Source of the DNA: Nemania diffusa
Taxonomy: Eukaryota > Ascomycota > Sordariomycetes > Xylariales > Xylariaceae
Length of the DNA: 64,000 bases
Direction: 5' to 3'
NCBI GenBank assembly: GCA_038501195.1
Contig: JBBPUQ010000003.1
Location: 5,052,501-5,116,500, forward strand
In this document: positions 58,032 to 64,000 of the stretch, piece by piece
How positions within the stretch are numbered: position 1 is the stretch's first letter
Layout: each line of letters starts with the position of its first letter
Program-made: the position numbers and the translations under genes
The notes under the pieces: model-generated
What the model was told of the DNA's origin: nothing
Databases searched by the model: none
What the model saw: the letters and a program-made list of their open reading frames with translations, nothing else

Positions 58032-61000
58032 AGATAATGCGACGACTTGGATCCATCTAGAAGCCTGATAATGTCCCGTTAATATCAACAATTTGAATAA
58101 GGCAGGATATCACATGCGAATTCATCTGATGATGAAGCGTTTTATTCATTTCCATTCTTAAGTGTTCTGGCATATACTATTTGTATGTATGTAGAGACAA
58201 GAACTAGAAATTCCCGAGTTTGCCGGCTTTTTTTTGAATCTTAAACATCTCCCCTTGCCCTCTATTCCAACTTATAAATCTACTCGCCTTTTCACCAAGT
58301 AGTCTATAGACATAGTTAGCATGAGGGATAACCTCTCTAGCACTCTACTAGAAATATACATTATAATCTCGTACCCTTCCAACAGATCTCAGACCCGAGG
58401 ATTCGCTAGAGGGAATTAGCTGCTTAATCTTCGCGTTGCGCGATGAGGTTTCCATGTTTTTTTTCCTCCTTAGGTATTAGTGGTGAACTTATTAACTGAC
58501 TTCTCCGTACTGTGTAAATTGTCAACGAAAGGACCAGGCTGGCTCCTCATTACGCTACAGGCCGCCATGCATCAGTATAGAGGACTCCCAACTACTGCAC
58601 CATGTACTAGTCACCCGGTGTTCGAGCTGAATAATAATCGGGGATATTTGGTCAGAGGCTTACTCTCCTAATCTAGCTCAGGTGGCTCCTAACGGTGTGA
58701 ACGGTGGCTTGCGCTTAGAGAAAAGTAAGGGAGAGTCTTTGTGTCCTAAAAAGGAAAAGAAATTACTAGGTAAACAGAGCTAGAAGTAGAAGAGACATAT
58801 TATATGATAGGCTGAATACTAATGTTTGATAATCATAATACAGCAAACTTTACAATATTAATACTAATACGTTACTGCGTTTCCTTAAACCTAGCCTAGT
58901 TCCTCTTCATGGGGGGGACAGAAGCTACCCTAGAAGGAAATGGATCCCGGGCTAGAATTTCATTGCCCAGTACATGAACTGCCACAATTCTTCCTCTCAA
59001 CATTATAGCAATAACAAATCGAGTCGACATAAGTTTGTATTAACAAGTACGAGATATGAAAACATAATAGTTTATGTTGAAGCCGGCGTCGTATTTGTTC
59101 ATATGATGCTACGAACGTGGTCAAGTCCCCCGACTCTTTCATTTCAGGGAGACTATATCTCTTTCATTGCATAGCTGCCTTTGCCCCGTGATGGCTATGA
59201 CAAGCTAGGGTAGATGAAATCGGCATGCACTTGAGCTTACCATGATTCTCTGATATTAGGCCGGATTACAATAGATCATATTGTGCAAGTCGTCGGCCCA
59301 TGTTCATACCGGCGTTTCTCACCTGTAAGTGTAAGCGCTTGTTTGAATCCTGATAACAGTGCAGGATTTGTTATTTCCAATAGTCCAGGCAGTGGCTGCG
59401 AATCTGATCCTGTAGTGCTATGGGCGTTCAGAAACAAGACCGGACACTTCGAGCCGTCCTGAACATGACGTACCGATAAGGCAATTACACAAGATTGATA
59501 CGAATCCCAAACGACCCCTCAATGCTGAGGCGAGTCATTGCATTAAAGGCCGACTGGGCACACCGGTAAACAAGAGATGGGCTCCGGTCTGGACATATGG
59601 CTATGGCGCATCGGGAATCCGCTTTCGGCACTTTGCCAACAAAAGCGCCAACTACCGATTGTGGCTTCGAAACCCTTGCACCTACATGCTCGGCTATTGA
59701 TTTATACCAGGGGCGGTTGGAAGCTCCGACACAAACGAGCTTGAGTTGACTAATAAGTAGTCATGGTTAAAGACTTTGCAAAAGGCACGTAGACACCTGA
59801 TTTGAAGAGGTGTCGGATATCCTTAACTAAAACCGCTGACCGGGACGTCTTGCGTTTTCACGTGAAGGTACTGTACTGACTTGGGAAAGCTGCCGGGCTA
59901 GATTATGGCATACGCAAGCAGGATGTGTAAATATGCCTATTAGGAAGGTCTACTATTTATACCAAAGAAGTGACTGTTCACAGGAGGGGTTGCCGAGTGT
60001 TTCTGCAACGTTCTCCTCGTTCTGCTGATTATGTATATACGGGCTTTTTGACTGACGGCCCTTATCGGTAGCACCCCAATGAGTTTTGTCGTTCTTTGGA
60101 TAACTGGACCCTCGTAGACAAGCTCGAACTTTGAACTTTCTGATACGGTATTTACAGGCCTATTCTCTTGCTGTATTGCAAGAAAAATAAGGCTAAGCAT
60201 GAGGATCAGATGTCGAACATTCTATCATTTAGTTGATACATGGAGGAAGGATGCAGCGGATACGAAACCGTTGGAGAAATACCGAAGGAGTTAGAAAGGG
60301 AGTGAAGTTGAGTGTGCTGCCGATCTGGACCTCTTGGGGTTACTTCAATGTATAAATATAAACATGTTTAGCATATGACTCGCATCTATGTAGACTAAAC
60401 GTTGCGCATCACTTCTCTATTAAGTAGAACAGTCCTACAGTCCCCAGAATCTATGCGCCGTGCGGACAGAGCATTTGCATTCGCGGGTTTTAGTAATGTT
60501 AGTCATATTAAATAAGGACAGCAGCCAGGCCTTAGAGGGTGCCAGTATGGCACATAGCCTAAGTAACCTGTATAAGCGACAATTATAATGCTAGTTCGCT
60601 GAGAACAAGTGCCTACAACTTGAATGCCTCTATCCGCATTTGATATATCAGAAACTTAAACTTTCAGCGCAGCGAGCTGGAGTTGCTTCAGCTCTGCTCT
60701 GTAGTAGTAAGTTATACATAAATATTGTGCGAATCAGGAGAGGAGATCGGTTTCCTAATGAGGAAGGGCCGGACCCACCCTCGTTTCATAAATCGAAACT
60801 AAGAATTACAAATGATAGGGCCAAGTTGTGCATCGGCGCTCTGAGTTCCCAGAGCCTATCTAGATAGCAGACTACAGAAGTACCTATTGCACCACCAGTC
60901 CATATTGCAATATTATGCCTAGGTAATTAATTATCCTTTACACATAGCTCTCCTACCTATGCATAGGTACCTTTCATAGAGGATCGTGGGCGATTTATCA

Positions 61001-62513
61001 ACATTTCTTCGAAGTAGGCTAGAAGCTAAGTTTTACTAGGTCATCCCGAGATGTCGCATAAGCCTATGCACAGGCATCGCCGATACCTGGGTACTGGCAC
61101 CATCAGCCGCCTCGTTTTACTGCGTACAGGACTATCTTGGATTAGTCCTACTAAAAGAAACTTTCTGTCGGTTGGTGATTGCGTCTTATATTTACGAAAT
61201 GGGCGTGGTGGTGCAGTTGCTACTGTATCCAAGTTATGTACCAACGCTACACGAATGTTAGAATGTATGTAAGTGGGCAGCTATCTATCAACGATTTTCC
61301 CATATACTAACTACGCAGTATGGTTAAGTGACAGGGTCTGCACGAGGTTCATGCAAAGAACTAATCTTGCCATGTTTCGAAGACAGGAGCTGACTATTCT
61401 GAGGCGATGGCGATCGTCGGCCAGGTTTATCATTGCCTCTTCGGACTTAGCAGCTGAGTGGGTGTTCGATTTTCTTACCTATTATGGCTAACTACAGTAC
61501 CTAACTGTGTTATATTAATAGAGTCTTAGTCCTCATTTCTTCTCCTTCATGGCAATTCCGTTCGAGATCCATCGCCCACGCATGATTGGCTTACCGTTCA
61601 ATGAAAACTTCCGAATTAAGCAATCTAGTCATGCTAGTGGTCCACCTTCCTACATATTTGTCAACATGCGAGATCAGCCTCTCAACCCAAACCTACGCAG
61701 AGCTACTGTAGGTATGTACGTGATGTGCTCTCGGTCTTCCTTGCCAACTCAGCGATAACCTATGTAGTCACAAAATTCACCTTTCAGATGGTTCATGGGA
61801 ATATTCAGAACTCTCACATCTTCAAGCCACAGATGCTACACTGCGCGATAGCTTCTCCTCTTGTGTAGTATCATAATATCATAATACCACCGTGGCATTG
61901 GTAATGTAGCAGTACCTTATCGTGCGTGGACAATATCCGTCCTTGGCAGAGGCAGCTCGCAAATGGCGTCGATATGTACACTAGGTCAGCTTACTCTCGC
62001 TTCAACTAACCCAGCATATCTACATAATTAGTGTACTGCAGTACGGGATACCCAGGATGCATAAGTCCATACCTCGGTACCTAGTCCCTGGCGATGCTCG
62101 AAAGTCAGAGTGGAAGGAATCAGGATGAAATGCTCTAGAAGCAAGCCTTACGTGTTAGTGCAAGGCATTTGCATAATCCCTTGCAAGCAGTTGTTCCTCC
62201 ACTTATGACAGATCTTGACATGAAGATGGACAGTGCCTCGTTCAAATTGGCAAACGCTAACAACCCATGTCTACTGTCGAATGCCTAAGGAATCCAGAAA
62301 ATAAACGATACCCCACGGAGGTGACCTTAAGTGGTCAAAATGCCGGATGCCTTAAATACCACGCCGCCCAGTCGGTACGGTAGTTTATGATCCCCTAGTC
62401 TCTGGTTTCTTTCGACGTGACGGTTACTTTCTTTAACTTCCGATTCCGATTCTCGACTCCATAGCCGGCCATTTTCGTTAGCCGTTCGCAGGCGAAAGGC
62501 TCCTTCATTCACA
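58032..62513. other. 4.5-kb stretch without a convincing gene
   Basis: No intact gene is supported. Two short minus-strand frames might be exons of an unrecognised or decayed gene. One is at 60,200-59,940 and begins MLSLIFLAIQQENRPVNT, weakly signal-peptide-like. The other is open from 59,760 to 59,485 with NRPWYKSIAEHVGARVSKPQ and VVGAFVGKVPKADSRCAIAI. The plus strand opposite the second frame is also partly open, so this could be chance. TAGGTACCTA-type motifs cluster at 60,915-60,975. Confidence 0.4.
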
Positions 62514-64000
62514 ATGGCGGCCACACCAGCAACGTCGGCGCCAACAATAACAACAACAATAACAGCAAAACAGGATCGCATTTTCCCTAACCCGCAATTC
62601 TCTACTTCGGCCGTTACCCTCGCGGAACCGGAGCTACCAGAGGTCGCCGAGCCGCCGAAGCCCAGCAACGACGTATCGTGGTGGCGGCGACAGTTCGACC
62701 ACGCCTGCATTACTCCCGCCGTGCTAGAATGGAGCTATAAGGGCCAGGGCACGCCCGAGGATCCCTACGTCGTCGACTTTCTTCCCGACGACAAGCGGAA
62801 TCCCTTCTTATTCCCAGCATGGTACAAATGGTCCATCACCGTGTTCAAGGCTATAGCCGTGCTGGCTGTCGCCTTCGTTTCGACCGCCTACTCTTCGGCC
62901 GTGGGCGAGATCGTTGACGAATTCCACATCACTTCTCCCGAACTCGCCCTCTCGGGTATTTCCCTTTTCGTCCTCGGTTTCGCTGTAGGGTACGTCGGAC
63001 TATCTACTGGTGATGATAGACTTTGGCTGATGTGAGAACTTGTAGTCCCGTTTTTTGGGCGCCTCTTGGTGAGATGTATGGTCGACAGATTACCTTTTTC
63101 ATCTCAGTAAGTAAAACCTATGCACTGACTGAGTGACAATCTCAGCCGGCGAGTGTTCTTTGTCACCATCTTTATGAAAACCCTATACAATCACCAGGCA
63201 TTAACCCTTGTCTAGTACGCTGCTCTGACAGCGTTGAACGCCGGTACTTGCGCCTCCAAAAATATCGGTACCATCGCTGTTTTACGATTCCTTGCGGGAG
63301 CTTTCGGCAGTTCCCCTTTGACCAACTCCGGTGGTGTTATCGCCGATATGTTTGATGCTAAGGATAGGGGTTTTGCGGGTGCCCTCTTCGCCATGGCACC
63401 CTTCCTGGGACCGGCCATCGGACCTATCGCTGGTGGTTTCCTCGGTCAAGCGGCGGGATGGCGCTGGGTGGAGGGCCTCATGGCGGCCTTCACCGGGTTC
63501 GTTTGGATCGCCGTTGCTTTATACGTCCCGGAAACCTACGCGCCCGTCTTGTTGCGCAAGCGAGCTGTCGGCCTCGCCAAGATTACCGGCCATCACTACA
63601 TCTCGAAGCTCGAAGTCGGTCGCCCGAAGAAGACGCCCGGCCAGCAGTTCGCGATCGCCCTTGTGCGCCCCTGGGTCCTCCTCTTCCGCGAGCCGATTGT
63701 CATCCTGCTATCGCTGTACTTGGCCGTCATCTACGGAACGCTCTACCTGATGTTCGCGGCCTTCCCCATCATCTTCGACGAGCTGCGCGATTGGTCGCAG
63801 GGCATTAGCGGCCTGGCGTTTTTGGGTATCGCCGTGGGCACCGTTATCTCGGTGGCCTGCTTCTTCTTCGACCAAGTGCGATACCGGAAGATCTGCGAAG
63901 CCAACGGCGGCGCCCCTGTTCCCGAAGCTCGCCTGCCGCTCGCGCTGATTGGCAGTGTGCTGCTCCCCATCGGGCTCTTCGTCTTCGCTTGGACCAACGG
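62514..64000 (+). CDS. MFS multidrug/polyamine-type transporter, 3' end beyond the window
   Basis: Exons 62,514-62,989, 63,046-63,106 and 63,216 onward join in frame. The gene runs off the window with about 440 residues present. The N-terminal 80 residues are a cytosolic Thr/Pro/Ala-rich leader. Then comes GTPEDPYVVDFLPDDKRNPF, typical of the DHA1 drug:proton antiporter group. TM1 is near FKAIAVLAVAFVSTAYSSAV. The second exon supplies motif A, APLGEMYGRQITFF. The third has GGVIADMFDAKDRGFAGALF and the group-specific YVPETYAPVLLRKRA loop. At least eight helices are visible. Substrate cannot be told from sequence. Such carriers export drugs, polyamines or own metabolites at the plasma membrane. 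No biosynthetic cluster genes are seen beside it. Confidence 0.92.

Noticed and set aside
1..64000. CRISPR array, operon, or secondary-metabolite cluster
   Set aside because: No spaced short palindromic repeats, no polycistronic arrangement, and no synthase or tailoring genes accompany the transporter or the regulator.

Overview
The window is nuclear DNA of a filamentous ascomycete (Pezizomycotina). A Sordariomycete is my best guess. The signs are short GT-AG introns of about 50-90 bp, a fused trifunctional trpC gene, fungus-only families (HET domain, Zn2Cys6 regulator, DUF4211, Nnf1, Cwc21), and a large AT-saturated block that looks like repeat-induced point mutation (RIP). No prokaryotic, viral or organellar gene is visible.

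Layout. 1-8.5 kb holds conserved genes: trpC (+), a DUF4211 nuclear protein (-) and a RanBP1/Yrb1 homologue (-). 8.5-11.05 kb is gene-poor. 11,052-26,442 is one mobile-element block. It resolves into two nested LTR retrotransposons. The outer one has 325-bp LTRs at 11,052-11,376 and 26,118-26,442. The inner one has 264-bp LTRs at 15,710-15,973 and 23,537-23,800 and an exact TTTAA target duplication. Both are destroyed by C-to-T and G-to-A mutation. An almost unmutated solo LTR of the inner family, with an exact GTATA duplication, lies at 41,410-41,675. 28-30 kb carries a Zn2Cys6 regulator whose N-terminal zinc cluster looks broken. 32-40.5 kb is conserved again: a G3BP-like NTF2/RRM protein, kinetochore Nnf1, and a cytochrome b561-type membrane protein with a long disordered tail.

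42-56.5 kb mixes two accessory loci with two housekeeping genes. An ankyrin plus CorA-like membrane protein (42.4-46.4 kb) is followed by a mitochondrial DUF1640 protein and the splicing factor Cwc21. Next come a HET-NB-ARC-TPR NOD-like receptor (51.2-54.2 kb) and decayed open frames on the minus strand. 56.7-58.0 kb is Cdc123. 58-62.5 kb shows no convincing gene. The window ends inside an MFS drug/polyamine-type transporter.

The genes do not form one pathway or cluster. The points of most interest are the nested retroelements with mirror-image RIP gradients, the CGTACG-rich, hairpin-rich LTR, and the NLR whose two most similar TPR units differ only by amino-acid-changing substitutions. Exon boundaries were inferred by eye from GT/AG sites, reading frame and family resemblance. 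No alignment or search was run.
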